Shown here: positions 1-8,353 of the stretch, in pieces
Layout: every line of letters starts with the position of its first letter
Position numbering within the stretch: the first letter of the stretch is position 1
Assembly: GCA_934132915.1 (NCBI GenBank)
Contig: CAKPAK010000008.1
Coordinates: 1 to 27,618, forward strand
Reading direction: 5' to 3'
DNA length: 27,618 nt
From: an uncultured Bacilli bacterium
GTDB taxonomy: Bacteria; Bacillota_I; Bacilli_A; RF39; UBA660
The notes under the pieces: generated by a model
What the model was told of the DNA's origin: nothing
What the model saw: only the letters and a program-made list of their open reading frames with translations
Databases searched by the model: none
Made by a program: the position numbers and the translations under genes

Positions 1-160
1 TATATTCCCCCGTATAAGCGGTCATTCCACGAACAGAATTAACTAAAACTGCATTTTTTAAATACTTATCTTTAATATATTGACATCTTTTAGGATCACC
101 AGCTGTTATCACAACTGGAGCAATTTCCCCCACTCTAGCCTCAATATGTGGTGTTGCCAT
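1..160 (-). CDS. deoD: Purine-nucleoside phosphorylase DeoD, N-terminal part (runs off the window)
   Basis: Only the first 53 codons are present; the gene continues beyond position 1. The reading starts MATPHIEARVGEI and contains GDPKR, a YL block and NSVRGMTAYTG. These match the N-terminus of trimeric/hexameric DeoD-type purine nucleoside phosphorylases (HIEA, GDP-R, N-VRGM--TG). The family cleaves purine (deoxy)nucleosides with phosphate to base plus ribose-1-phosphate in the cytoplasm. The ATG is preceded at good spacing by GGAGGAGATGAAA, a very strong ribosome site. That site lies inside the 3' end of the upstream gene, and the two genes overlap by 20 bp, so they are probably translationally coupled. 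A pyrimidine-nucleoside phosphorylase is at 18715-19983, so nucleoside salvage is represented twice in the window but at separate loci. Confidence 0.85.
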   Translation of the reverse strand, partial: MATPHIEARVGEIAPVVITAGDPKRCQYIKDKYLKNAVLVNSVRGMTAYTGEY

Positions 161-746
161 TTTCATCTCCTCCTTCTAAATTATCCCCAAAATCCGAAGA
201 TTGAACAGGTTCAATTTTTTTCGTAATATCAATTTGATATGATGTCAAACCATCAGTATCTGATCTTAAAACTCCGTTTAATTCCCCAGTACCATCTAAA
301 AATTTCTCAACATCTCTATCAATATTACTCGTGTTATTAATCCTTTTCTGACACGATTTAATCAATATCATCAAAATTTTGTTGAATTTCTCCAAATTTT
401 TTTGATCTGATGACACATTGATAAATAAATTTAAATTACTATAATTAAACTCATAAGTAGTTCTAGCCCCATTTACCACATAAGCCACATAAATAGAATA
501 ATTCTTCTTGGAAGCAGATAAAATAATTCCATCTTTAGATAATTCTCCCACTTCATCGCTTTCATTAAAATTATTAACAATTTCCAATAAAGCATTCTCA
601 ATCGCGGTAGAACTAGAATTTTCAATAGGTTTAACCTCAATATTTGCGTTATCTGTAGCAAAAAATTTAATATAATTTAAAGCCAAAACCAAAACAATCA
701 AAATAATTAAAATTCCCCACATTATTATTTTTTTCTTTTTTTCCAT
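141..746 (-). CDS. Membrane-anchored protein of unknown function (201 aa)
   Basis: I do not recognise a family. The protein has a basic N-terminus (MEKKKK), one hydrophobic segment at about residues 8-25 and a polar C-terminal region rich in Asn, Ser and Asp. This suggests a single-pass protein with an extracytoplasmic domain. There is no lipobox cysteine after the hydrophobic segment. The ATG at 746 has an AAGAGGTAC ribosome site. It lies 52 bp after the ftsK/spoIIIE stop on the same strand and overlaps the start of deoD by 20 bp, so the three genes are likely co-transcribed. Its C-terminal codons carry the deoD ribosome site. Confidence 0.75.
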   Translation of the reverse strand: MEKKKKIIMWGILIILIVLVLALNYIKFFATDNANIEVKPIENSSSTAIENALLEIVNNFNESDEVGELSKDGIILSASKKNYSIYVAYVVNGARTTYEFNYSNLNLFINVSSDQKNLEKFNKILMILIKSCQKRINNTSNIDRDVEKFLDGTGELNGVLRSDTDGLTSYQIDITKKIEPVQSSDFGDNLEGGDENGNTTY

Positions 747-798
747 TTTGTACCTCTTATATTCTAACCAAATTACATAATTTCATTTCTAGCAATCA

Positions 799-3033
799 TC
801 ATTCCGATTCATCAGAATTTTTCTTTATCAAAACCTCCCTAGGTTTTGAACCATTTGGAGGTCCAATTATTCCTCGTTCCTCTAGTAAATCAATAATTCT
901 TGCAGCCCTATTATAACCCAAACGATATTTTCTTTGAATCAAAGAAGCACTAACTTTTCCCGCTTGTATAACATAATCTACAATTTCATTATAAAGAGGA
1001 TCCTCATAATCTTCATCTGATTCATAACCATCATTATGACTTTCTGAATCATTTTTCATTTCTGTCAAAGAATTGTCATATTGAGCTTTCTGTTGTTCAC
1101 AAACATAATCTACAACTTTTTGAATTTCTTCTTCACTAACAAACGCTCCCTGTATTCTTATAGGAGAATTTTCACCCATAGGTAAAAACAGCATATCCCC
1201 TTTTCCTAACAATTTCTCTGCACCCGTAGAATCAAGAATCGTCCTAGAATCAATACTAGAAGAAACTGCGAAAGAAATACGAGAAGGAATATTTGCTTTA
1301 ACAACTCCAGTAATAACATCCGTTGAAGGCCTTTGAGTAGCAACAATTAAATGAATTCCAGCAGCACGAGCCATTTGAGTAATTCTCATAATAGAATCTT
1401 CCACTTCTTTTGCTGCCACCAACATCAAATCAGCTAATTCATCAATAATAACTACAATATATGGCATCTTAGAAAATTCAGGATGGCTCTCACAAAACTC
1501 ATTATATCCCTTAATGTTTTTATTTTTGGTTTGTTCAAAAATATCATATCTTTTTTCCATTTCTACAACAATATTTTTAAGCGCAATCGAAGCCTTTTTA
1601 GGATCCGTAACCACTGGGCACAACAAATGAGGAACACCATTATACATACTAAGTTCTACTTTTTTAGGATCAACCATAACTAACTTTACTTGCTCGGGTT
1701 TTGTTCGCATCAAAATAGATGTAATGATACAATTCATACAAACAGATTTTCCAGAGCCAGTAGCTCCAGCTACAAGAAGATGCGGAGTAGTATTAATCTC
1801 CATCCATTTGACTTTTCCCATAATATCTTTTCCTAAGCCAACTGCAAGCAAATTTTTTTCATTAACATCTGGCATTTTGGACAAAACTTCTTTAAACGAA
1901 ACCGAACTATTTACTTGATTAGGAAGTTCTATACCAATAGTATTTTTTCCAGGAATCGGTGCTTCTATACGCACATCTTTAGCGGCTAAAGCCAAAGCGA
2001 TTTCTCTTTGAATAGACAAAAGTTTACTTACTTTAGTACCAGCTTTAATTTCCAATTCATATTGAGTAACTGTAGGACCAATATTAACTTGTACAATTTT
2101 TCCGGTAATATCAAAATCACTCAATACTTTTTCTAACTCACTAATATTCTGTTTTGCTTTAATTTCATTTTCTTTATTGCTAACATTTTTTACTGTATTC
2201 AATAAGTTAATCGGTGGCAACTGATAATTTTCATTAACACTATTAATAACCACTTCGTCTTTAATTTCGGTTATCTCATTTGTATTAATTTTAGGCGGAA
2301 TTCTAACAATCGGAACGTCTTCATCAATATTCTCTACTTTAAGCGGCTCCACCACTACAGCAGGTTCATCCAAAGAAGAATTGCCTAGATTTGGTTCCCG
2401 CACTTTCACAAGTTCACCATCTTCATTCTCTTTATCATCCACGTGATTCAATTCTTTTTTTGATTTTGCTTTACAAAATACAGATTTAATCTTATTAAAT
2501 AAATCCAATATGCTAACATTTAAAATTAATACAACTCCCAACGCAAGTAAAGTGAACGTAACAATAATTGCTCCACTTCCAAAAAAAGTTACAAACAAAT
2601 AACTAAATATTGCCCCAATAATTCCTCCTCCAGAATTAGAAAGTGCCACATTACTACTAAAAGAAAGAATTAAATTATTAAATGTCTCCGTAATAATTTT
2701 TACTCCTTCAGTACCATTTAACTCAATATATTTAACATGAAACAAAACCAATATGGAAATAACAACAATATATCCCCCAATCATTCTACTTGAAAACATG
2801 TTAGGGGATTCTTTCTTTAAAATTAAAAAGCCCCCAACCACACACCCTAAAATCAATAATATCAAATACAAAGAACCAACCAAAAAAATAGCAAAACTTC
2901 TCACCATGTTTCCAACAATTCCAGTCCCTAATATTCCAATAATACTAACTAAAATAACTAAAACACCAATGATTTCATTACTATATTCAAATTTATTTTT
3001 ACTTTTCTCTTTTTTTGCCTTTTTTTTAGCCAC
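799..3033 (-). CDS. ftsK: DNA translocase FtsK/SpoIIIE
   Basis: A hexameric, membrane-anchored, ATP-driven DNA pump that clears chromosome from the division or sporulation septum. The N-terminus is basic, followed by several hydrophobic segments within about the first 180 residues (classically four TM helices). A variable acidic linker follows, then the motor domain with Walker A GATGSGKS near residue 425, Walker B VVIIDELADLM, the ATQRPSTDVITG block and STGAEKLLGKGDML. A C-terminal winged-helix gamma domain (about the last 65 residues) normally reads KOPS/SRS DNA polarity sites. I chose the GTG at 3033 (VAKKKAKK), with AGGGTGAT just upstream. The longer TTG reading from 3063 begins at the predicted transcript start of the promoter at 3069-3097, so it is unlikely. 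At 744 aa it is a normal FtsK/SpoIIIE size. In a spore former with no second copy visible here, FtsK and SpoIIIE (or SftA) cannot be told apart. Confidence 0.93.
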   Translation of the reverse strand: MAKKKAKKEKSKNKFEYSNEIIGVLVILVSIIGILGTGIVGNMVRSFAIFLVGSLYLILLILGCVVGGFLILKKESPNMFSSRMIGGYIVVISILVLFHVKYIELNGTEGVKIITETFNNLILSFSSNVALSNSGGGIIGAIFSYLFVTFFGSGAIIVTFTLLALGVVLILNVSILDLFNKIKSVFCKAKSKKELNHVDDKENEDGELVKVREPNLGNSSLDEPAVVVEPLKVENIDEDVPIVRIPPKINTNEITEIKDEVVINSVNENYQLPPINLLNTVKNVSNKENEIKAKQNISELEKVLSDFDITGKIVQVNIGPTVTQYELEIKAGTKVSKLLSIQREIALALAAKDVRIEAPIPGKNTIGIELPNQVNSSVSFKEVLSKMPDVNEKNLLAVGLGKDIMGKVKWMEINTTPHLLVAGATGSGKSVCMNCIITSILMRTKPEQVKLVMVDPKKVELSMYNGVPHLLCPVVTDPKKASIALKNIVVEMEKRYDIFEQTKNKNIKGYNEFCESHPEFSKMPYIVVIIDELADLMLVAAKEVEDSIMRITQMARAAGIHLIVATQRPSTDVITGVVKANIPSRISFAVSSSIDSRTILDSTGAEKLLGKGDMLFLPMGENSPIRIQGAFVSEEEIQKVVDYVCEQQKAQYDNSLTEMKNDSESHNDGYESDEDYEDPLYNEIVDYVIQAGKVSASLIQRKYRLGYNRAARIIDLLEERGIIGPPNGSKPREVLIKKNSDESE

Positions 3034-3068
3034 AAATATCACCCTACCAACTACTTCTAACAATAAAA

Positions 3069-3097
3069 ATTATATACTAACTTTCATCAATAGTCAA
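3069..3097 (-). promoter_or_regulatory. Sigma-A-type promoter for ftsK/spoIIIE
   Basis: On the minus strand TTGACT (3092-3097), a 17-nt spacer and a perfect TATAAT (3069-3074). The predicted start of transcription is near 3062, about 30 nt before the GTG. This also argues for the downstream start codon of the gene. Confidence 0.75.
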
Positions 3098-3124
3098 TTA
3101 AATTAACTGTACTTCAAAGAATAA

Positions 3125-3218
3125 GAGGAAGCTAGTTCTCTAGTTTCCTCCACTATATCTAAACGCAAATTCGTACCTTACTTGCGAATTTACGACATAC
3201 TGAAGAAGATATTATTCT
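3125..3218. other. Three consecutive stem-loops between comEC and ftsK
   Basis: Hairpin 1 is an 11-bp stem (3125-3135 with 3140-3150, loop TTCT, one G-T wobble on the plus strand). Hairpin 2 pairs 3164-3173 with 3185-3194 (10 bp, one wobble on the minus strand). Hairpin 3 pairs GAAGAA with TTCTTC around 3202-3220. Read on the minus strand, hairpin 1 is followed by a T-rich stretch and could terminate comEC read-through, although it is about 450 nt past the comEC stop. A small RNA is also possible. No family is recognised. Confidence 0.35.
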
Positions 3219-3601
3219 TCTATTAATATTATAGAAAATAATCATAATTTTATTCCTAAAGATTTTTGATACAGATTTTCTAACTCACAACAATAGTTTT
3301 ATATTTTTTTTCTAATAAAAACTTCCAATTTTAGAAATAAGATTTTTTAATTTAAAATAGCCTTTTATAACATTCAAACGCAAGATAATCTAACTAAAGG
3401 AATATTTCACCTTAGAATTATGTTCTTCAAAAAATAAAAGATTTTTTTTCATACACTCATTCAACTATACCATTATAACAAACTATTTCATTTTTTAAAG
3501 TTCAGTTATAAAAAATTATTTATTGCCATTTAAAATCTAATGAAAAGTATTATTTTATTACTTTCCAAGAAAGTAACTTTACTATTACGTCAACATATTT
3601 T
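3151..3601. other. AT-rich intergenic region without a gene
   Basis: Apart from the hairpins at 3125-3218, the stretch is about 80% A+T with no ORF that has a ribosome site. Just past the comEC stop there is an 8-bp hairpin (3558-3565 with 3569-3576, loop CAA). It could be a weak terminator on the minus strand, but its T tract is poor. Confidence 0.5.
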
Positions 3602-5698
3602 CTACAGGATATAATTTCTGATTTCATATTTTCTTCGATCTAGCCTTATTTCTATACTTCCATCTTGATCTGTTCTATATATCTTAGAATGAGCTAGTAT
3701 ATTTAATACCGTTTCTTTTGGATGACCATATCGATTATTTTTACCAACACTAATAAAAGAATATTTCGGACTAATTTTACTAATAAAATATTTGCTAGAC
3801 GAAGTATTTGAACCATGATGCCCTACTTTAAAAAAGTCAATATTTTTTAAAGTATATTGCTTTAATAAATCATTTTCTTTATCTATTCCAGCATCCCCCA
3901 TAAACAAAAATTGATAATTATTATAATTTAAATAAATTACATTTGAATTATCGTTTTCATTATTATATTCTTTAGTATTTAAAAAATATAATTTAGTTCC
4001 TTCCACATTTATTTTTTTTATACATGAATAATATGTTATTCCTTTTTTACGTAATACTTTTATTAATTTCTGCTCCAAATCATTTTTACTACCACAATTA
4101 AATATCACCTTATCTATTTTAAATTGATTCACTAAATTGACTGATTCCCCCATATGATCATAATCACCATGAGAAATAATTAAATAATCCAATTTTTTGA
4201 TTCCCATAGAATGTAAATAAGGAATAAGTTTAGAAGTCGTTAATGTTGTTTTATTTTTGTTTTGTGCCCACTTTTCTTTAGGAATTTCTATTTTTCCCCC
4301 TGTATCTATTAGGATATTTCCTTGATCATGAGGCATTCTTATAAAAATAGAATCTCCTTGTCCAACATCTAAAAAGGTAACGAAAAAACTTTGATCTATC
4401 TTTGGTATCTGATAATGAATAAATATTACTATTCCTAATAAAATATAATATTTTTTCTTACAGATTGAAAGGATAATTAACAAATAATAAAACAAAATCA
4501 TTAATAAATTCGGTTTACAAAATATTATTTTTCCATAAGGAATATAGTAAAATATTGTATTTATTTTTTCTAATATAGCAATTAATTTTTCATATACAGG
4601 ATATAAATTACTAAAAATTAAAACTAAAAATGTAGCTGGAAAAATCATGGTACTAATTAATGGTATCATAACTAAATTAAAAAGAATGGATAGACAATTT
4701 ATTTTTTGAAAATGATAAATACTAATCGGAAAAGAAACAACAAAACTTAATAAAGAAATGTAGATACTTTTATATCGATTAGGTAGTTTTCTTATTTTCT
4801 TTTGTCTCAAAATAATTGCCGTGCTAATAATATAGGAAAATTGAAAACCTATATCGAAAATTAAATTTACATCAATTATTATCAATATAGACAAAAGAAA
4901 TAGTAATAAATCTAGTGATTTTATTTTCAAGTTAAAGCATTTATTAATAGAAAATAAGATAAACATAATAGTAGCTCTCGTAACAGAAGCACTATTCCCT
5001 GTCAAAAACAAATAAAAAACTAAAAAAATTGAAATTATTCCATACTTATATTTGTCGTGATAAGTAATTTTATTTAATATTAATAATAGTATTGTTACGA
5101 TAAAACTGATATGCATTCCAGATATAGAAAATAAATGAAAAATTCCATTTTCTTGATATTTAGAAATGGTTTCTTGATTCATTATTGTTTTATCTCCTAA
5201 AATGAAAGTTCGCAAATAACCTGTTTTATCTATTTTATCAATTCTATTTAGCATAATGTTTTTGACTTGATAAAATAAATTTTGACGATAAGATAAAATT
5301 TCTATTTTATCTGCTTGAACTAAGAAAAAAATTCTCTTCCGTTTTAAGTATTCTTTATAATTAAAAATATTTGGTATAGTATTACCTGCAGGTTGATTTA
5401 ATGTTCCAATAATTTTTATTTTTGTTCCTATTTCTATTTGCTTTAAAAATGTTTGTTTTTCCTGTAATTTTTTAAAGTAGTAATGCACAATTAATTTTTC
5501 TTTTTCTTTTATTTCTAAGGTAAGATGATCCCCATCCTCTCTCAGATTTGTCACTATACCTATAAATTCTTTTTCATTTCCCACATATTTGCTTTTCTGA
5601 GGAAAAAAGAAAAAAATTATTTGTGCATAAAGAATACAAATAACTAGAATAAATTTAAATAAGTATCTAGACTGTAATGTAGTCTTTAATTTTTTCAA
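3602..5698 (-). CDS. comEC: ComEC/Rec2-family DNA-uptake channel
   Basis: Polytopic membrane protein that forms the channel carrying single-stranded DNA into the cell during natural transformation. Order of parts: N-terminal TM segments, a DUF4131-like extracytoplasmic domain with the NIFNYKEYLKRKRI block, the Competence domain with LFSISGMHISFIVT near residue 190 and many TM helices, then a C-terminal metallo-beta-lactamase-fold domain. The latter has LDVGQGDS, LIDTGGK, the metal motif HGDYDH (about residue 508) and VGHHGSN. All expected metal-binding motifs are intact and, at 698 aa, the length is usual. The start is a TTG at 5698 with an AGGAG ribosome site 9 nt upstream, inside comEA. The genes overlap by 32 bp, implying translational coupling. 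comEA-comEC is the standard competence operon order; comEB is absent. Confidence 0.92.
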   Translation of the reverse strand: MKKLKTTLQSRYLFKFILVICILYAQIIFFFFPQKSKYVGNEKEFIGIVTNLREDGDHLTLEIKEKEKLIVHYYFKKLQEKQTFLKQIEIGTKIKIIGTLNQPAGNTIPNIFNYKEYLKRKRIFFLVQADKIEILSYRQNLFYQVKNIMLNRIDKIDKTGYLRTFILGDKTIMNQETISKYQENGIFHLFSISGMHISFIVTILLLILNKITYHDKYKYGIISIFLVFYLFLTGNSASVTRATIMFILFSINKCFNLKIKSLDLLLFLLSILIIIDVNLIFDIGFQFSYIISTAIILRQKKIRKLPNRYKSIYISLLSFVVSFPISIYHFQKINCLSILFNLVMIPLISTMIFPATFLVLIFSNLYPVYEKLIAILEKINTIFYYIPYGKIIFCKPNLLMILFYYLLIILSICKKKYYILLGIVIFIHYQIPKIDQSFFVTFLDVGQGDSIFIRMPHDQGNILIDTGGKIEIPKEKWAQNKNKTTLTTSKLIPYLHSMGIKKLDYLIISHGDYDHMGESVNLVNQFKIDKVIFNCGSKNDLEQKLIKVLRKKGITYYSCIKKINVEGTKLYFLNTKEYNNENDNSNVIYLNYNNYQFLFMGDAGIDKENDLLKQYTLKNIDFFKVGHHGSNTSSSKYFISKISPKYSFISVGKNNRYGHPKETVLNILAHSKIYRTDQDGSIEIRLDRRKYEIRNYIL

Positions 5699-6368
5699 AT
5701 AAAGCTTCTCCTATCCCAGATATTTCTTTCAAATCTTCAATTTTATTAAAATTTCCATGTTCTTCACGATATTGAACAATAGCTTCTGCCTTACTTGCTC
5801 CTATACCTGGAAGTTTATCAAAATCTGAAACAGTAGCTGTATTAATATTAATAATTTCCTGTATAGATGATCCACTATCATCTTTATCATCAGTTGTTTT
5901 AGTATCACTATTTATACAAGCATCATTCTTAATTACTGGGCAAACACAAGTATTATCTATTTTTTTACTAGTTTGTCCACCTTCCATAGCTTTATTAATT
6001 TCTTCATTTGTATAAACAATAATTACCATTTCATTTTGAACTTTTTTAGCTAAATTAATAGTAGTAGTATTAGCATTATCTTGAAATCCTCCAGCAAGAG
6101 ATACAACATCAATTATCTTCTTATCATCTTCAATTTCATATACTCCAGGGTTCAAAATAGCCCCTTTAATATCAACAAATACTTTACTAACTTCTTTTGC
6201 CAAATTTTCTTTTTCTTCCTTAATAGATGGTTCATCTTTAAAAATAAGTTCTTCCTCACTTGTCACTTCTTTTGTATTATCTTTAGAAAATATTATTTTT
6301 ATCCCTAAAGCAAAAACAAAAATAATCAAAATCAAACTACCAAACACCCATTTTATATTCTTTTTCAT
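5667..6368 (-). CDS. comEA: Competence DNA receptor ComEA (SLBB + helix-hairpin-helix)
   Basis: Membrane-anchored double-stranded DNA receptor for transformation. One TM helix lies at about residues 9-28. An SLBB domain follows at about 63-125 (VFVDIKGAILNPGVYEI, VSLAGGFQDNA). A Ser/Asp-rich linker containing two Cys (CVC) leads to a C-terminal double helix-hairpin-helix domain from about residue 170 (ININTATVSDFDKLPGIG and ISGIGEALFEKIKDYI). HhH domains bind the DNA backbone without sequence specificity. The start ATG has AGAGGAGGTAAAAA upstream. The 233-aa length is typical. It precedes and overlaps comEC. Confidence 0.92.
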   Translation of the reverse strand: MKKNIKWVFGSLILIIFVFALGIKIIFSKDNTKEVTSEEELIFKDEPSIKEEKENLAKEVSKVFVDIKGAILNPGVYEIEDDKKIIDVVSLAGGFQDNANTTTINLAKKVQNEMVIIVYTNEEINKAMEGGQTSKKIDNTCVCPVIKNDACINSDTKTTDDKDDSGSSIQEIININTATVSDFDKLPGIGASKAEAIVQYREEHGNFNKIEDLKEISGIGEALFEKIKDYITV

Positions 6369-6745
6369 TTTTTACCTCCTCTAATTATATTATTCTAGAT
6401 ATTTTTTTTAAATCCTTTTATCTTTAGTATTTTTCTTTTAAAAGTTTCATCAAAAAGATAAAAGTATTTAAATTTTTTTGAATAAAACTAAAAAAACAAC
6501 ACACTATAAAAGAAGGATAATAACTAATAAGAAGGGAAACATTCTTAAAAAGTAAACATCTTTCAAGTTACAAGGAGTGAACAAATAGTTCCTCATCATT
6601 ATATTTCGAGAAATATAATAACACATGGATTTAATAAATAGTCTAAGTTTTTACTATTTTTACTTATAAAAGTAGAATAAATAAAAATAGTTAATATAAG
6701 TGATAAAAATCACTTACAAAAACTATTGTACGAGGAGGTGATAAA
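6369..6745. promoter_or_regulatory. Divergent intergenic region; hairpin-rich leader of the DUF1540 gene
   Basis: On the plus strand three stem-loops precede the DUF1540 gene. The first pairs 6598-6606 with 6611-6619 (loop CGAG). The second pairs 6653-6662 with 6682-6691 (10 bp). The third pairs 6698-6704 with 6709-6715 (AAGTGAT/ATCACTT, loop AAAA). The last ends about 16 nt before the GAGGAGGTG ribosome site. The third could be an operator or a translation-control hairpin. I found no convincing sigma-A promoter and no known riboswitch. Confidence 0.35.
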
Positions 6746-6901
6746 ATGAAAAAAACAAAAGTAAAATGTAATGTTGAAAATTGTACACACAACAACTGCA
6801 ATTGTTGTTCATTGGAAGAATTAGACATCAGCTGTACTTGCCCTGGATGTAACTGTCAAAGTAAAGATGAAACAATTTGCAAAAGTTTTAAAGAAAAATA
6901 A
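6746..6901 (+). CDS. Small cysteine-rich DUF1540-family protein (51 aa)
   Basis: The ATG at 6746 has a near-perfect ribosome site (GAGGAGGTGAT). The peptide begins MKKTKVKCNVENC and has ten Cys: CNVENC, CNCC, an ISCTCPGCNC block and TICKSF near the end. This is the pattern of DUF1540 domains (C-V--C-HN ... CC ... I-C-C---C), common in spore-forming Firmicutes. The Cys spacing suggests bound metal (zinc or iron-sulfur), but function is unknown. It stands alone in a 2-kb gene-poor region with a long structured leader, so it probably has its own regulation. The family assignment is from memory of the motif. Confidence 0.8.
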   Translation: MKKTKVKCNVENCTHNNCNCCSLEELDISCTCPGCNCQSKDETICKSFKEK

Positions 6902-7143
6902 AAAGTACAAAAGAAAAATATATAAAACCAAAAAAAAGGCATATAAGATCCCCTCAAAAAAAGATATATATAATTTTCGTTTTTTGAATTTAACCCATTC
7001 AAAAAACAAATTATCATTTTAAAGATTTTTTTGAGTTCTTAAATGAAAACTAAAATTTCAAAAAATATACTGCAATAATTACCATATAAATAATCTATAA
7101 GTTTAATTAATAAATTAACTTTAACATTCTTAAGAATAAAGCC

Positions 7144-7265
7144 AAAAATTCACATTTAAAAATCTATTTAAATGTGATTTTTAGTTATTTAAATTTGTAG
7201 AATCAACTTAAAATAGTAATTAAAATGACTCTACAATTTTGAGTGGGAACAAAATTTTGAACAAA
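7144..7265. repeat. Degenerate hairpin repeat, copy R1
   Basis: A stem made of AAAAATTCACATTTAAA and TTTAAATGTGATTTTT (7144-7182, one bulge) is followed at 7239-7265 by GAGTGGGAACAAAATTTTGA. The same layout, with core AAAAATCACATCTAAA / TTTAGATGTGATTTTT plus a flanking GGNCCA...GAATTTTGAA block, recurs near 7315, 10201 and 16914. Confidence 0.4.
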
Positions 7266-7314
7266 TAATCATAAATACAATATAAAATGAGTATTTTTAT
7301 ATATAATTTTTTAA

Positions 7315-7460
7315 TTCTTCAAAATTCGGTAATTCTGAAAAACCACATCTAAATATTAAGCATGATTTTTATTACATTTTCTTCTTCTGAAACTACTAAA
7401 GAATATTCAAAACAAAAGGACTCAACCATATAGAAATTGAGGTCCAATACTTGGTGAATT
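7315..7460. repeat. Degenerate hairpin repeat, copy R2
   Basis: Begins TTCTTCAAAATTCGGTAATT, contains CACATCTAAATATT...ATGATTTTTATTACATTTT, and has a possible outward end GAGGTCCAATACTTGGTG near 7440-7456. Over the first ~98 nt it aligns with copy R3 (10201-10300) at roughly 70% identity by eye, including the identical block GATTTTTATTACATTTT. Gene-free copies with inverted ends suggest a small non-autonomous mobile element. Confidence 0.45.
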
Positions 7461-7544
7461 ATCAATAACGTTTGATGACAAGAGATAAAATAATTTCAGT
7501 TTTGTTTAATATTATGAGGCACATATTACATCCTTTAATGTTAT

Positions 7545-7579
7545 CAAGGTTAAAATGAACTCGCTCACGCGAGACCTTG
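7545..7579. other. Locally GC-rich stem-loop
   Basis: CAAGGT (7545-7550) pairs with ACCTTG (7574-7579), and inside it CTCGC (7560-7564) pairs with GCGAG (7569-7573) around loop TCAC, with a 9-nt one-sided bulge. It is unusually GC-rich for its surroundings. It is not followed by a T tract, so it is not an ordinary terminator. Function unknown. Confidence 0.3.
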
Positions 7580-8353
7580 ACAACAATCTCCGGATGAAAT
7601 ATTTAATAATTAACAAAGCAAGAAATAGTTCTTTGAAATTTAGAAATAGTATGTTATTACAGATGTAACAAAAAGGAACCTATAGTGGTTCCAAATATCA
7701 TGGATAGATTACCATTTACACAGAATTATTTACACTCCCTTTTTTTATACCTATTTTTGTTGCTATTTAATCTATTTTTTACTATTTTTACAAATCATGT
7801 ATTTTTAGTTTTTTTGTTTTTTTAGATTTTTCACTTAAATTTTCGTTCAAAATATACATTAATCTTAAAAATGCAAAACTTCTACACCCAATATCCTTTT
7901 CTTTTTATCATTTTTACTATTTATGCCTTCTGTGTGTACCCATTAGAAAATCTTTTGGCCACAAATAAATTAAAAATATACGCTAACCAATTATTGATAA
8001 TTCACATGTATATTAAGAACAACTGACATTTTGACATCTGTTTCTACTTTAAGCAATCCTCACTAACTCTTGTTATTTTTTCAATAAAATACCTCTAAAA
8101 ATTGTTCCATTGCCTTAAAAGTTTCCGCCAGTTTGTAACGAACACTGTTATTTTCCTTCCCACTCATTCGTGTAGAATCATTAAAATACTTAAACATTAA
8201 CTTTAAATTTTTATAAAAATTTAAATTCTACTATTTTAGAAGCTATGACAAAACATTAAAATTCAAAAAAACTACTTTTTCAGTTCAATTACATTTTGAA
8301 AAAGGAAAACTAAAAAAACTTCAATTTTTTAAATTTAAATAAAGGATATTTTC

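Larger units (their letters stand above)
6902..8353. other. 1.45-kb gene-poor, decayed region
   Basis: No ORF with a ribosome site is visible on either strand. The region holds two members of a degenerate hairpin repeat (about 7144-7265 and 7315-7460) and a locally GC-rich stem-loop (7545-7579). It also holds a short coding-like stretch on the minus strand (8081-8197). It looks like the remains of mobile or horizontally acquired DNA, but no gene family can be named. Confidence 0.4.

Noticed and set aside
6598..6715. Known riboswitch upstream of the DUF1540 gene
   Set aside because: Hairpins are present, but I could match no conserved riboswitch core; kept only as an unexplained structured leader.
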